From Rhodococcus xishaensis (GTDB taxonomy: Bacteria; Actinomycetota; Actinomycetes; Mycobacteriales; Mycobacteriaceae): DNA of 64,000 bases. The stretch covers positions 1 to 64,000 of the forward strand of contig NZ_RKLO01000001.1 in NCBI RefSeq assembly GCF_004011825.1, read 5' to 3'. Under the pieces are notes generated by a model. The model was given only the letters and a program-made list of their open reading frames with translations, was not told the DNA's origin and did no database searches. The position numbers were made by a program, and so were the translations under genes. Every line of letters begins with the position of its first letter. The stretch's first letter is position 1. Shown here one piece after another: positions 20,347-28,050 of this stretch.

Positions 20347-20952
20347 ATGGCTCGTTACACCGGACCCGTCACCCGTAAGTCGCGTCGTCTCCGCGTCGAC
20401 CTGGTTGGAGGCGATCAGGCCTTCGAGCGTCGCCCCTACCCGCCGGGCCAGCACGGCCGTGCGCGGATCAAGGAGAGCGAGTACCTGCTCCAGCTTCAGG
20501 AGAAGCAGAAGGCACGCTTCACCTACGGCGTCATGGAGAAGCAGTTCCGCCGCTACTACCAGGAGGCGGTCAACCGCCCCGGCAAGACCGGTGAGAACCT
20601 GCTGCAGATCCTGGAGTCGCGTCTCGACAACGTCGTGTACCGCGCAGGCTTGGCCCGCACCCGCCGTCAGGCGCGTCAGATGGTCACGCACGGGCACCTT
20701 CTCGTGAACAACAAGAAGGTCGACATCCCCAGCTACCGCGTCTCGCAGTACGACATCATCGATGTCCGCGAGAAGTCGCTGGCGACCCTGCCGTTCCAGA
20801 TCGCCCGCGAGACCCAGGGCGATCGCCCGGTCCCGGGTTGGCTTCAGGTCGTCGGAGGCCGTCTCCGCATCCTGGTGCACCAGCTTCCCGAGCGTGCGCA
20901 GATCGAGGTTCCGCTGCAGGAACAGTTGATCGTCGAGTACTACTCGAAGTAA
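20347..20952 (+). CDS. rpsD: 30S ribosomal protein S4
   Basis: A 201-residue S4 with the S4 RNA-binding domain RLDNVVYRAGLARTRRQARQMVTHGHLLVNNKKVDIPSYRV (residues about 92-135). There are no cysteines, so this is the zinc-free form. S4 starts 30S assembly and in E. coli represses the alpha operon. The ATG follows an AAAGGAAGGTAAGA ribosome site. Confidence 0.98.
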   Translation: MARYTGPVTRKSRRLRVDLVGGDQAFERRPYPPGQHGRARIKESEYLLQLQEKQKARFTYGVMEKQFRRYYQEAVNRPGKTGENLLQILESRLDNVVYRAGLARTRRQARQMVTHGHLLVNNKKVDIPSYRVSQYDIIDVREKSLATLPFQIARETQGDRPVPGWLQVVGGRLRILVHQLPERAQIEVPLQEQLIVEYYSK

Positions 20953-21069
20953 GGCACAAAGCCTGGGGGCGGCCGGTAACGTCGAATCCGGCATCACCGG
21001 CCACTCCCGGGTCCGGGCCTTTCCCATCGTGGGCGTCATATGGCGGACGCCCGTACAGGAGGAAAATCA

Positions 21070-22134
21070 ATGCTCATTTCTCAGCGACCCACGCTGACCG
21101 AAGAGGAAATCGCTGACAACCGCTCGAAGTTCGTCATCGAGCCCCTCGAGCCAGGCTTCGGATACACCCTCGGCAACTCGTTGCGCCGCACCCTGCTGTC
21201 GTCGATCCCCGGTGCCGCGGTCACCAGCATCCGCATCGACGGCGTCCTCCACGAGTTCACCACGGTCCCGGGTGTGAAGGAGGATGTCACCGACGTCATC
21301 CTGAACCTCAAGGGCCTGGTCGTGAGTTCCGAAGAGGACGAGCCGGTCACCATGTACGTCCGCAAGCAGGGCCCCGGGGTCGTGACTGCGGGTGACATCG
21401 TTCCGCCGGCCGGCGTCACGGTCAACAATCCGGATCTGCACATCGCCACCCTGAACGACAAGGGCAAGCTGGAGATCGAGCTCGTCGTCGAGCGCGGTCG
21501 TGGCTATGTCCCCGCCGTCCAGAACAAGGCGTCCGGCGCAGAGATCGGCCGCATTCCGGTCGACTCGATCTACTCGCCGGTGCTCAAGGTCACCTACAAG
21601 GTGGAGGCGACCCGCGTCGAGCAGCGCACCGACTTCGATCGGCTGATTCTCGACGTGGAGACCAAGAACTCCATCACTGCTCGGGACGCGCTCGCTTCGG
21701 CGGGCAAGACCCTGGTTGAGCTCTTCGGCCTGGCCCGTGAGCTGAACGTCGAAGCAGAGGGCATCGAGATCGGACCCTCGCCCGCCGAGGCCGATCACAT
21801 CGCTTCCTTCGGACTCCCCATCGAGGACTTGGACCTGACGGTCCGCTCCTACAACTGCCTCAAGCGCGAAGGTGTTCACACCGTCGGCGAGCTCGTGGCA
21901 CGCACGGAGTCCGATCTGCTCGACATCCGCAACTTCGGACAGAAGTCCATCGACGAGGTCAAGGTCAAGCTGCACTCGCTCGGCCTCACCCTCAAGGACA
22001 GCCCTGCGTCCTTCGACCCGACGACCGTTGCCGGCTACGACGCCGCCACCGGCACGTGGAGCGATGCCGACACCGGTTCCTTCAGCGAGGCTGAAGGCAC
22101 CGATCAGGACTACGCCGAGACCGAACAGCTGTAA
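21070..22134 (+). CDS. rpoA: DNA-directed RNA polymerase subunit alpha
   Basis: A 354-residue alpha subunit. The N-terminal dimerisation domain runs to about residue 230 ([37 protein letters not shown]), then a linker and the C-terminal domain ([22 protein letters not shown] and [22 protein letters not shown]), which contacts UP elements and activators. The acidic C-terminal tail is usual in this group. I start at the ATG at 21070 after AGGAGGAAAAT; an in-frame ATG 10 codons upstream lies before that site. Confidence 0.97.
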   Translation: MLISQRPTLTEEEIADNRSKFVIEPLEPGFGYTLGNSLRRTLLSSIPGAAVTSIRIDGVLHEFTTVPGVKEDVTDVILNLKGLVVSSEEDEPVTMYVRKQGPGVVTAGDIVPPAGVTVNNPDLHIATLNDKGKLEIELVVERGRGYVPAVQNKASGAEIGRIPVDSIYSPVLKVTYKVEATRVEQRTDFDRLILDVETKNSITARDALASAGKTLVELFGLARELNVEAEGIEIGPSPAEADHIASFGLPIEDLDLTVRSYNCLKREGVHTVGELVARTESDLLDIRNFGQKSIDEVKVKLHSLGLTLKDSPASFDPTTVAGYDAATGTWSDADTGSFSEAEGTDQDYAETEQL

Positions 22135-22189
22135 CCCGTATCACCCGGCACATGGGCAAATGTGCTGGGCGAGCCCAAGAGGAGCTCCA

Positions 22190-22738
22190 ATGCCCAAGCC
22201 CAAGAAGGGTGCCCGCTTCGGCGGGTCGGCGTCGCACCAGAAGGCGATCTTCGCCAACCTGGCGACTGCTCTCTTCGAGCACGGCCGAATCACCACCACG
22301 GAGGCCAAGGCCAAGGCCCTGCGTCCGTACGCCGAGAAGCTCGTGACCAAGGCCAAGGGTGGATCCCTGGCCGACCGTCGCGAGGTTCTGAGGGTCATCC
22401 GCGACAAGGATGTCGTGCACGCCCTGTTCGCGGAGATCGGCCCGTTCTACGCCGACCGCGACGGCGGTTACACCCGCATCATCAAGACCGTCCCCCGCAA
22501 GGGTGACAACGCTCCGATGGCAATCATCGAGCTCGTCAAGGAGCAGACGGTCACCTCGGAGGCGGACCGCGCCCGTCGCGTCGCCGCTTCGCAGGCCGCC
22601 CCGGCTGCCGAGGAAAACGTGGTCGAGGCCGAGGCCGAGGCCAGCGAAAGCGAGGCCAGCGAAACCGAGGCCACCGAGGCCGAGGTCGACAGCGCCGACG
22701 AGGCCAAGTCCGAGGCCGACGAGGCCAAGAAGGACTAG
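22190..22738 (+). CDS. rplQ: 50S ribosomal protein L17
   Basis: A 182-residue L17. The first 120 residues are the normal domain ([57 protein letters not shown]). The last 60 are an acidic Glu/Ala/Ser repeat tail with recurring EASE/EATE units, a longer tail than in E. coli L17 but seen in other actinobacteria. The start at 22190 follows AGAGGAG. Last gene of the alpha cluster; a long stem-loop follows 27 bases after its stop. Confidence 0.96.
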   Translation: MPKPKKGARFGGSASHQKAIFANLATALFEHGRITTTEAKAKALRPYAEKLVTKAKGGSLADRREVLRVIRDKDVVHALFAEIGPFYADRDGGYTRIIKTVPRKGDNAPMAIIELVKEQTVTSEADRARRVAASQAAPAAEENVVEAEAEASESEASETEATEAEVDSADEAKSEADEAKKD

Positions 22739-22743
22739 TCCAC

Positions 22744-23637
22744 TTGGTTTCGGCACATGCCGCATCGAACGAACCCGTCGTTCCCGTAGGGGACGGCGGG
22801 TTCGTTCGCTTGCGCCTCGACATCTCGTACGACGGCACCGACTTCACCGGGTGGGCCCGGCAACCCGGCCACCGCACGGTGTGCGGTGAGATCGAGGAGA
22901 AGCTGAGCACGATCGTCCGCACCCCGGTGCTGCTCACGGTGGCCGGCCGCACCGACGCCGGCGTGCACGCGAGCGGACAGGTGGCGCACGTGGACGTGCC
23001 CGCCGACATGGTGCCCGACGACCCGCAGCGCTGGGTGCGGCGCCTGGCTCGGTTCCTGCCCCGCGACGTTCGCATCAAGCACGTCTCGTTCGCTCCCGCG
23101 CACTTCGACGCCCGGTTCTCCGCGATCCGCCGACACTACGAATATCGACTGACCACTGCGCCGTACGGTGCCGAGCCGCTCCGAGCACGCGATACGGTCG
23201 CATGGCCCAGAGAGGTCGACGTCGACGCGATGCGGGAGGCGTCGTCGGAGCTGCTGGGCCTGCACGACTTCGCCGCCTTCTGCAAACGGCGTGAGGGCGC
23301 GACAACGGTCCGCGAGCTCCAGCGCTTCGACTGGGAGCAGTCTGGTCACGAGCTGAGGGCTTTCGTCACCGCGGACGCGTTCTGCTGGTCGATGGTTCGC
23401 AGCCTCGTCGGCGCGGCACTGGCCGTCGGCGAGGGTCGCCGCACGATCGAGTGGATGGCGGGCCTACTCGCCGAACGCGAACGCGCCAGCGCGGTTTCCG
23501 TCGCGCCGGCGCACGGACTCTCCCTCGTGCGCGTCGACTATCCCGCGGACGAGGATCTGGCCGCCCGCAACGAAGCCACTCGGGAGAAGCGCACGGTGAT
23601 CGATCCGAGCGGATCGGGCTGCTGCGGAGAGGAGTAG
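22744..23637 (+). CDS. truA: tRNA pseudouridine(38-40) synthase
   Basis: A 297-residue TruA (start uncertain). Catalytic aspartate in [13 protein letters not shown]; also [53 protein letters not shown] and [22 protein letters not shown]-like segments. It isomerises uridines 38-40 of tRNA anticodon arms. The TTG at 22744 gives a 21-residue leader that covers a strong stem-loop; the TTG at 22810 right after the hairpin would give a start at the RLDISYDG core. Mycobacterial TruA has a similar extra N-terminus, so I keep the longer form. Confidence 0.92.
   Translation: MVSAHAASNEPVVPVGDGGFVRLRLDISYDGTDFTGWARQPGHRTVCGEIEEKLSTIVRTPVLLTVAGRTDAGVHASGQVAHVDVPADMVPDDPQRWVRRLARFLPRDVRIKHVSFAPAHFDARFSAIRRHYEYRLTTAPYGAEPLRARDTVAWPREVDVDAMREASSELLGLHDFAAFCKRREGATTVRELQRFDWEQSGHELRAFVTADAFCWSMVRSLVGAALAVGEGRRTIEWMAGLLAERERASAVSVAPAHGLSLVRVDYPADEDLAARNEATREKRTVIDPSGSGCCGEE
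22766..22808 (+). terminator. 12-bp stem-loop at the rplQ-truA junction
   Basis: CGAACGAACCCG (22766-22777) pairs perfectly with CGGGTTCGTTCG (22797-22808); the loop can add TTCCC-GTA-GGGGA pairing. It may end or attenuate the alpha operon transcript, or block a ribosome site of truA. Confidence 0.6.
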
Positions 23638-23725
23638 CCTGACGCTCGGCGCCGTCACCCACGGGCAGTGCGGGGGATCTGAGGTCCGATGGCAACGAAC
23701 ACTTCGACGATCGAGGATCGCGACG

Positions 23726-24166
23726 ATGAATCAGTGGTGGATCTCGCTTCAGGTTCTCGCGCCCGCCTTCTGGCTCGGGATGGTCGTCGCGATCTCGTTC
23801 CTGGAAGCCCCGATCAAGTTCCGCGCGCCCGGTGTGACGATCCCGATCGGGCTGGGCATCGGCCGGCGAGTGTTCCGTGCGTTGAACATTGCGGAAGTCG
23901 TCGTGCTGGTGGTGCTGTGGATCGCGACGATCGCGGCCGAGCCGACCCCGACCGCCGCGGTACGGAATCTGCTCGCGGCGTTGACGATCGTTCTGGCAAT
24001 CCAGGTCGCAGGCATTCGCCCGCCGCTCAGTCGCCGGTCGGACAGGATCCTGGCCGGAGAAGATCTTCCTCGATCCCACGCACACCACCTGTACGTCGCG
24101 TTCGAGGTCGTGAAAGTGATACTTCTGGTCTGGCTGGCGGTGGCCGCAGTGGCCGTTCATATCTGA
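23726..24166 (+). CDS. Small membrane protein, unknown function
   Basis: 146 residues with about four TM segments (roughly 5-25, 50-68, 80-97 and 123-145) and short charged loops. I do not recognise the family with confidence; the layout resembles DUF4149/TMEM205-like proteins, but key residues were not matched. The start at ATG 23726 lacks a strong ribosome site. It lies 88 bases after truA on the same strand, so it may be co-transcribed, and converges on an acyl-CoA dehydrogenase gene. Confidence 0.7.
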   Translation: MNQWWISLQVLAPAFWLGMVVAISFLEAPIKFRAPGVTIPIGLGIGRRVFRALNIAEVVVLVVLWIATIAAEPTPTAAVRNLLAALTIVLAIQVAGIRPPLSRRSDRILAGEDLPRSHAHHLYVAFEVVKVILLVWLAVAAVAVHI

Positions 24167-24191
24167 GCGGCGGCCGTCGGGGCCTGCCGAC

Positions 24192-25334
24192 TCAGCCCGC
24201 GAGTTGGCGGGCGATGACGAGTCGCTGAATCTGGTTGGTGCCCTCGAAGATCTGGGTGATCTTCGCTTCGCGCATGTACCGCTCCACGGGGAAGTCCTGG
24301 GTGTAGCCGTACCCGCCGAACACCTGCACCGCGTCGGTGGTGACTTTCATGGCGGCGTCGGTCGCCACGAGCTTCGCGACGGAAGCGTTGCGTGAGTAGG
24401 GAAGTCCGGCGTCGCGGCGGCGGGCAGCATCGAGGTAGGTGGCGCGCGCGGAGTCGACGGCGGCGGCCATGTCCGCCAGGACGAAGCCGAGGCCCTGATG
24501 GTCGATGATCCGCTTGCCGAACGCCTTGCGTTCCTTGGCATACGCGACGGCGTCGTCGAGGGCGCGCTGGGCCAACCCAACCGCGACGGCGGCGATGCCG
24601 AGGCGTCCGGAGTCGAGTGCGCTGAACGCGATGGGCAGGCCCTGGCCCACTTTGCCGATGAGCCGCTCGCTCGGGACGAAGGCGTCGTCGTAGTGCGCGG
24701 CAGTCGTCGGAATCGCCCGGAGCCCCATCTTCTCCTCCGGCTTGCCGAAGCTCAGACCCTCGGTGTCCTTGGGAACCAGGAAGCAGGAGATGCCGCGGGA
24801 GCCGTCGTCGCTCGTTCGAGCGAACAGGGTGTAGAAGTCGGCACGGCCACCGCTGGTGATCCACGCCTTGCTCCCGTTGATACGGAATCCGCCCTCGACC
24901 TCGGTCGCTCGGCACATCAGCGCGGCGGCATCGGATCCGGCCTGTGGTTCGGACAGGCTGTAGGCGCCGACGGTCTCGCCGCCGAGCATGTCGGGCAGCC
25001 ACTTGGCCTTCTGCTCATCGGTGCCGTGCGTGGCGAGAGCGAAGCAGGACAGGCTGTGCACGCTCGTGGCGACGGCGACGGCCGCCCAGCGCGAAGCGAT
25101 CTCCTCGAGGACCTGTAGGTACACCTCGTAGGGCTGGTTGCCGCCGCCGAACTCCTCCGGGTACGGCAGGCTCAGCAGCCCCGCTCGGCCGAGTGCGGGA
25201 AAGACGCCCTCGGGGAAGGTTTCGCTCTTCTCGTGCTCGTCGACGATCGGGGCGAGCACCTTGTCGGCGACCTCGCGGGTGAGGTCGATCAGATCGTGGG
25301 CTTCCTGGGTGGGCAGCAGGCGTTCGACGGGCAC
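24192..25334 (-). CDS. Acyl-CoA dehydrogenase
   Basis: A 380-residue FAD enzyme of the acyl-CoA dehydrogenase family: N-terminal helical domain, the FAD-binding middle domain with YSLSEPQAGSDA and WITSGGRADFYTLFAR, and a C-terminal domain with QVFGGYGYTQDFPVERYMREAKITQIFEGTNQIQR, whose glutamate is the expected catalytic base (IFEGT). It oxidises an acyl-CoA to the enoyl-CoA and passes electrons to ETF. Chain length or branching of the substrate is not visible. I start at GTG 25334 (GGAG upstream on the minus strand); the longer frame runs over the divergent regulator. Confidence 0.92.
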   Translation of the reverse strand: MPVERLLPTQEAHDLIDLTREVADKVLAPIVDEHEKSETFPEGVFPALGRAGLLSLPYPEEFGGGNQPYEVYLQVLEEIASRWAAVAVATSVHSLSCFALATHGTDEQKAKWLPDMLGGETVGAYSLSEPQAGSDAAALMCRATEVEGGFRINGSKAWITSGGRADFYTLFARTSDDGSRGISCFLVPKDTEGLSFGKPEEKMGLRAIPTTAAHYDDAFVPSERLIGKVGQGLPIAFSALDSGRLGIAAVAVGLAQRALDDAVAYAKERKAFGKRIIDHQGLGFVLADMAAAVDSARATYLDAARRRDAGLPYSRNASVAKLVATDAAMKVTTDAVQVFGGYGYTQDFPVERYMREAKITQIFEGTNQIQRLVIARQLAG

Positions 25335-25380
25335 GGTGGCTCCTCGCTGGACTGACGAGATGATCAAGTCAGGAATGAGT

Positions 25381-25406
25381 AGTACTGAAAATGATACTTC
25401 AGTACT
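25381..25406. promoter_or_regulatory. TetR-type operator in the divergent promoter
   Basis: AGTACTGAA-N8-TTCAGTACT: perfect 9-bp arms, total 26 bases. It lies 9 bases before the tetR ATG and 46 bases before the acyl-CoA dehydrogenase start, over hexamers resembling -10 boxes on both strands (GATACT; TATCAT). Probably bound by the neighbouring TetR protein, controlling both genes. Confidence 0.75.
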
Positions 25407-25415
25407 GTCTAGGGT

Positions 25416-25985
25416 ATGGCAACCCCGGTGAGGACGACGGCTCGGCGCATCGCGCTGTTCGACGAGCTCGTGGCACTGATCCTCGACGAGGGATTCGCCC
25501 ACCTCACTCTCGACGACCTCGCCGCTCGCCTGCACTGCTCGAAATCGACGCTGTACCGTCTCGCGGACAGCAAGGAGCAACTGGTGAGGGCCGCGACGGT
25601 GCACTTCTTTCGCGCTGCAACCGCGGAGATCGAGGCGAGCCTGTCCGGGGCTGTCGGTGCCCGCGAGCGTATCCGGACCTATCTCGAGGCGGTTGGGGAG
25701 CAATTGCGGCCCGCCTCAGCGCAGTTCATGGAGGACCTGGCCGGCGACTCGGCGGCGCGGGAGGTCTACGAGCGCAACACGCGGTTGGCGGCGCGACGCG
25801 TCCAGCAGCTCATCACCGAGGGGGTCGAGGCGGGCGAACTGCGGGACGCACATGCGGCCTTCGTCGGCGACGTAGCAGCCGCGGCGATGGTACGGATCCA
25901 GCAGCGGCAGGTCGCGGCGTCGACCGGGCTGGGTGACGCAGCGGCGTATCAGGAGCTCGCGATCCTGCTGACCCGGGGACTCTGA
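25416..25985 (+). CDS. TetR family transcriptional regulator
   Basis: 189 residues. The N-terminal HTH (residues about 10-55) includes EGFAHLTLDDLAARLHCSKSTLYRLADSKEQL, typical TetR. The C-terminal ligand domain is helical and unassigned. It is divergent from the acyl-CoA dehydrogenase gene with a perfect inverted repeat between them, so it likely represses that gene and itself; an acyl-CoA is a plausible inducer, by analogy with other fatty-acid TetR regulators. The leader is very short, and the start could be leaderless. Confidence 0.9.
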   Translation: MATPVRTTARRIALFDELVALILDEGFAHLTLDDLAARLHCSKSTLYRLADSKEQLVRAATVHFFRAATAEIEASLSGAVGARERIRTYLEAVGEQLRPASAQFMEDLAGDSAAREVYERNTRLAARRVQQLITEGVEAGELRDAHAAFVGDVAAAAMVRIQQRQVAASTGLGDAAAYQELAILLTRGL

Positions 25986-26015
25986 CTCTACGATCGGATC
26001 GGAAGGGAGGCGCTC

Positions 26016-26570
26016 ATGGAGCTGGATCGGCCGCTACGACTCGAGGTGATCGTCGGCAGCGTTCGCGTCAAGCGGTTCGCGCCCGTCGTCCTCGATTGGT
26101 TCCTCGAACGGGCCCGCGTCCGCGACACCTACGACACCGCCGTTCTCGACCTGGCGGAGATCCCACTACCGCAGGATCTTTCGGCGTCACAAGTGGTCGA
26201 CTCGTTCACCGACCGGATCGGCAGAGCGGACGCCTTCATCGTTGTCACCAGCGAGTACAACCACGGCTACCCGGCGGCGCTCAAGACCGCATTCGACACC
26301 GTCAAGTACGAGTGGCGGGCCAAGCCCGTTGGCTTCGTAGCATACGGAGGAATGTCGGGCGGGCTTCGTGCGGTCGAGCAACTCCGTCAGGTAGTAGCCG
26401 AACTGCATATGGTCTCGATCCGGGAGGCCGTCAGTTTCCATCAGGCCCGCAAGCACTTCGACCCCGAGGACGGTGCCGCGAACGACGCTGTCGAGCGGAT
26501 GCTCACGCAGTTGGCCTGGTGGGCCGACGCGCTCCGAACTCAGCGCGAGCAGTCCCCGTATCCGGGTTGA
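26016..26570 (+). CDS. NAD(P)H-dependent FMN reductase family protein
   Basis: 184 residues with a flavodoxin-like fold: EVIVGSVRVKRFAPVVLDWF (phosphate loop) and VVTSEYNHGYPAALKTAFD, the hallmark of the FMN_red family, then VAYGGMSGGLRAVEQLRQVV. It probably reduces FMN or quinones with NAD(P)H; the physiological substrate is unknown. The ATG follows AAGGGAGG. The last 49 bases of the gene and 21 bases after it recur 1.46 kb downstream at 93 percent identity. Confidence 0.88.
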   Translation: MELDRPLRLEVIVGSVRVKRFAPVVLDWFLERARVRDTYDTAVLDLAEIPLPQDLSASQVVDSFTDRIGRADAFIVVTSEYNHGYPAALKTAFDTVKYEWRAKPVGFVAYGGMSGGLRAVEQLRQVVAELHMVSIREAVSFHQARKHFDPEDGAANDAVERMLTQLAWWADALRTQREQSPYPG

Positions 26571-26591
26571 CAGGTCAGCGCGCGGCGACCG
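26522..26591. repeat. 70-bp direct repeat, left copy (3' end of FMN reductase gene)
   Basis: Matches 27981-28050 in 65 of 70 positions without gaps. This copy covers the last 16 codons and stop of the FMN reductase gene plus 21 bases. Confidence 0.9.
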
Positions 26592-26896
26592 ATCCGGACG
26601 TTTTCGCCAACCGAGGCGCCAAATATTGGCGGCCAAAGTTCTTACACGCGGGCGACGTGGAGATCACGGCTGCCGTACGTCTGGGTGGTGCTGTGGCCGT
26701 TGATATCGAGCCCGACAACCCGCCCGAAGCCCTGCCGCCACGGGACGCGGCACCCCTTCCGGCTCACTACGGATCCACATCACGATGACGAGCATTCCAC
26801 CCCACCGGACCGCCGCCGCACGAAATTGTGCGGCGGCGGTCGAACTTAGCGCCCATTCGCGGATCTGGGTCGATCAGAGGGGCGCGGGAAGAAGAG
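26571..26896. other. 326-base non-coding stretch at the left of the inserted segment
   Basis: No credible gene is seen. It contains the right part of the 70-bp repeat and a strong convergent terminator hairpin (26808-26841). Small open frames here lack ribosome sites and family features. Confidence 0.6.
26808..26841. terminator. Strong bidirectional hairpin terminator
   Basis: A perfect 14-bp stem (26808-26821 with 26828-26841) with loop GAAATT, between the plus-strand FMN reductase and the minus-strand small membrane gene. Confidence 0.8.
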
Positions 26897-27244
26897 TCAC
26901 AGACGTGAGATTCGATCGAACGGGTACCGACCCATCGTGCCGACGACCAACCCGTAGACAGCAGTGACCGCAAGTTTCCAGAGCGGGAGCTCGATCTCCA
27001 TATCCGAGAGAATGCTGGGAACCAGGGCTACCGCTGGAATCAGTGCGAGCACAGAAGACACCGTGCACCAGCGGGCGACGAGTTCATTCGCGGTGCGGGA
27101 CAGTTCGGGACTCTCACGCACCCTGTCGGGCACCTCGTAGCCCTTGTCTGGGTCGGTGACCCAGCCCCGGAACCCGATGTACGCGGCTAGACCGCTCGCC
27201 ATTGCCGCGATCAGGAACAGGAGTGCTACTACAAGGTCTGCCAT
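26897..27244 (-). CDS. Small hypothetical membrane protein
   Basis: 115 residues from the ATG at 27244, which has AGGAAG eight bases upstream; seven codons of the longer frame are dropped for this reason. Hydrophobic segments at about 3-22, 61-80 and 86-104 suggest three TM helices, with a charged loop between (TDPDKGYEVPDRVRESPEL). No family recognised. It lies inside the segment bounded by 70-bp direct repeats and may be cargo. Confidence 0.55.
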   Translation of the reverse strand: MADLVVALLFLIAAMASGLAAYIGFRGWVTDPDKGYEVPDRVRESPELSRTANELVARWCTVSSVLALIPAVALVPSILSDMEIELPLWKLAVTAVYGLVVGTMGRYPFDRISRL

Positions 27245-27327
27245 TGCCGCTTCCTGTTCCCACAAGAACGCAGAATGATACGCAATGAACTCTCCCCTGT
27301 GAGATATGCGAAATGGCCGTTTGGACG

Positions 27328-27882
27328 CTAGCAGAGGTGCGTTGCGGTTCGTAAATTTGACCGTTTGGTCGGCGCCCCGAAAGGGTGAAACCCTGTATCG
27401 CAGTGCATTTGAGGATGCATAGCCGGTCCCGGAGGCCCCTGGCCCCGCGAGCGGTTCTGGGTCGAGTCTTCGTCGTGATTGTTTTCTTGTGCCGCGAGGA
27501 TGCGCGGGAGGTCTTGTGCGAGCCAGTTGGACTCGGCGACCGCATGGGCCTCGAGCGCGGCTGCTTCGCTTCGCCCACGGCGGATCGCCTCAGCGTGCCC
27601 ACCGGCGTTCTCCACGCGGGGGACGTCGATCGTCACGCCCACGGTCACATCCTCGACAGCTGTGCCGGTGGCAACGGCGATGACTCTCGTGCCGTCTGGT
27701 CGGATTCGCCGGCGCGGAATGCTTGTGAGCCAGAGTTCGGGGATGGAGACCACCCGCCACTTGCCGTCACGGGCGGCCTTGACCAGGTAGTTCGCCTTGG
27801 TCCTGTTCCTTTGGTCGCATGGGCGGTGGTGATCGTAGGTGCTGCCGGGACATTTCGGTCCCGGGTGCGCGCCGGCGTCCAC
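27328..27882 (-). pseudogene. Possible HicB-like small protein, start unclear (perhaps degraded)
   Basis: Only the middle of this 184-codon frame looks real: NYLVKAARDGKWRVVSIPEL, then VIAVATGTAVEDVTVGVTIDVP and an Ala/Glu-rich helix up to about residue 134 (genomic 27480-27795). The pattern resembles the small HicB-type antitoxin-like proteins of actinobacteria, minus a recognisable DNA-binding end. The apparent start (GTG 27882) has no clear ribosome site, an ATG nearby (27831) is in another frame, and the C-terminal part is low quality. A frameshifted remnant is likely. This is family resemblance by eye only. Confidence 0.35.
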
Positions 27883-27980
27883 CTGCGGGGCACGAAACCG
27901 GCACCGGAGGGATTGGGACCTCCGCTGTCAGGGGGCCGCTGTTACATGAAGTAGTCCTCGTGGGCGGGGGTCGGTTCGTA

Positions 27981-28050
27981 GGCCGACGCACTCCGAACCC
28001 AGCGCGAGCAGTCCCCGTCCCCGGGTTGACCGGTCAGCGCGCGGCGACCG
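27981..28050. repeat. 70-bp direct repeat, right copy (3' end of eccE)
   Basis: Matches 26522-26591 in 65 of 70 positions. This copy covers the last 17 bases of the minus-strand eccE gene and 53 bases beyond, which resemble the end of the FMN reductase gene without its body. Confidence 0.9.

Noticed and set aside
19924-21039. 371-codon minus-strand frame over rpsK-rpsD
   Set aside because: Antisense to two certain ribosomal genes, with leucine/aspartate-rich shadow composition.
26592-27980. Insertion sequence between the 70-bp repeats
   Set aside because: No transposase, no terminal inverted repeats, and the flanking repeats are far longer than a target duplication.
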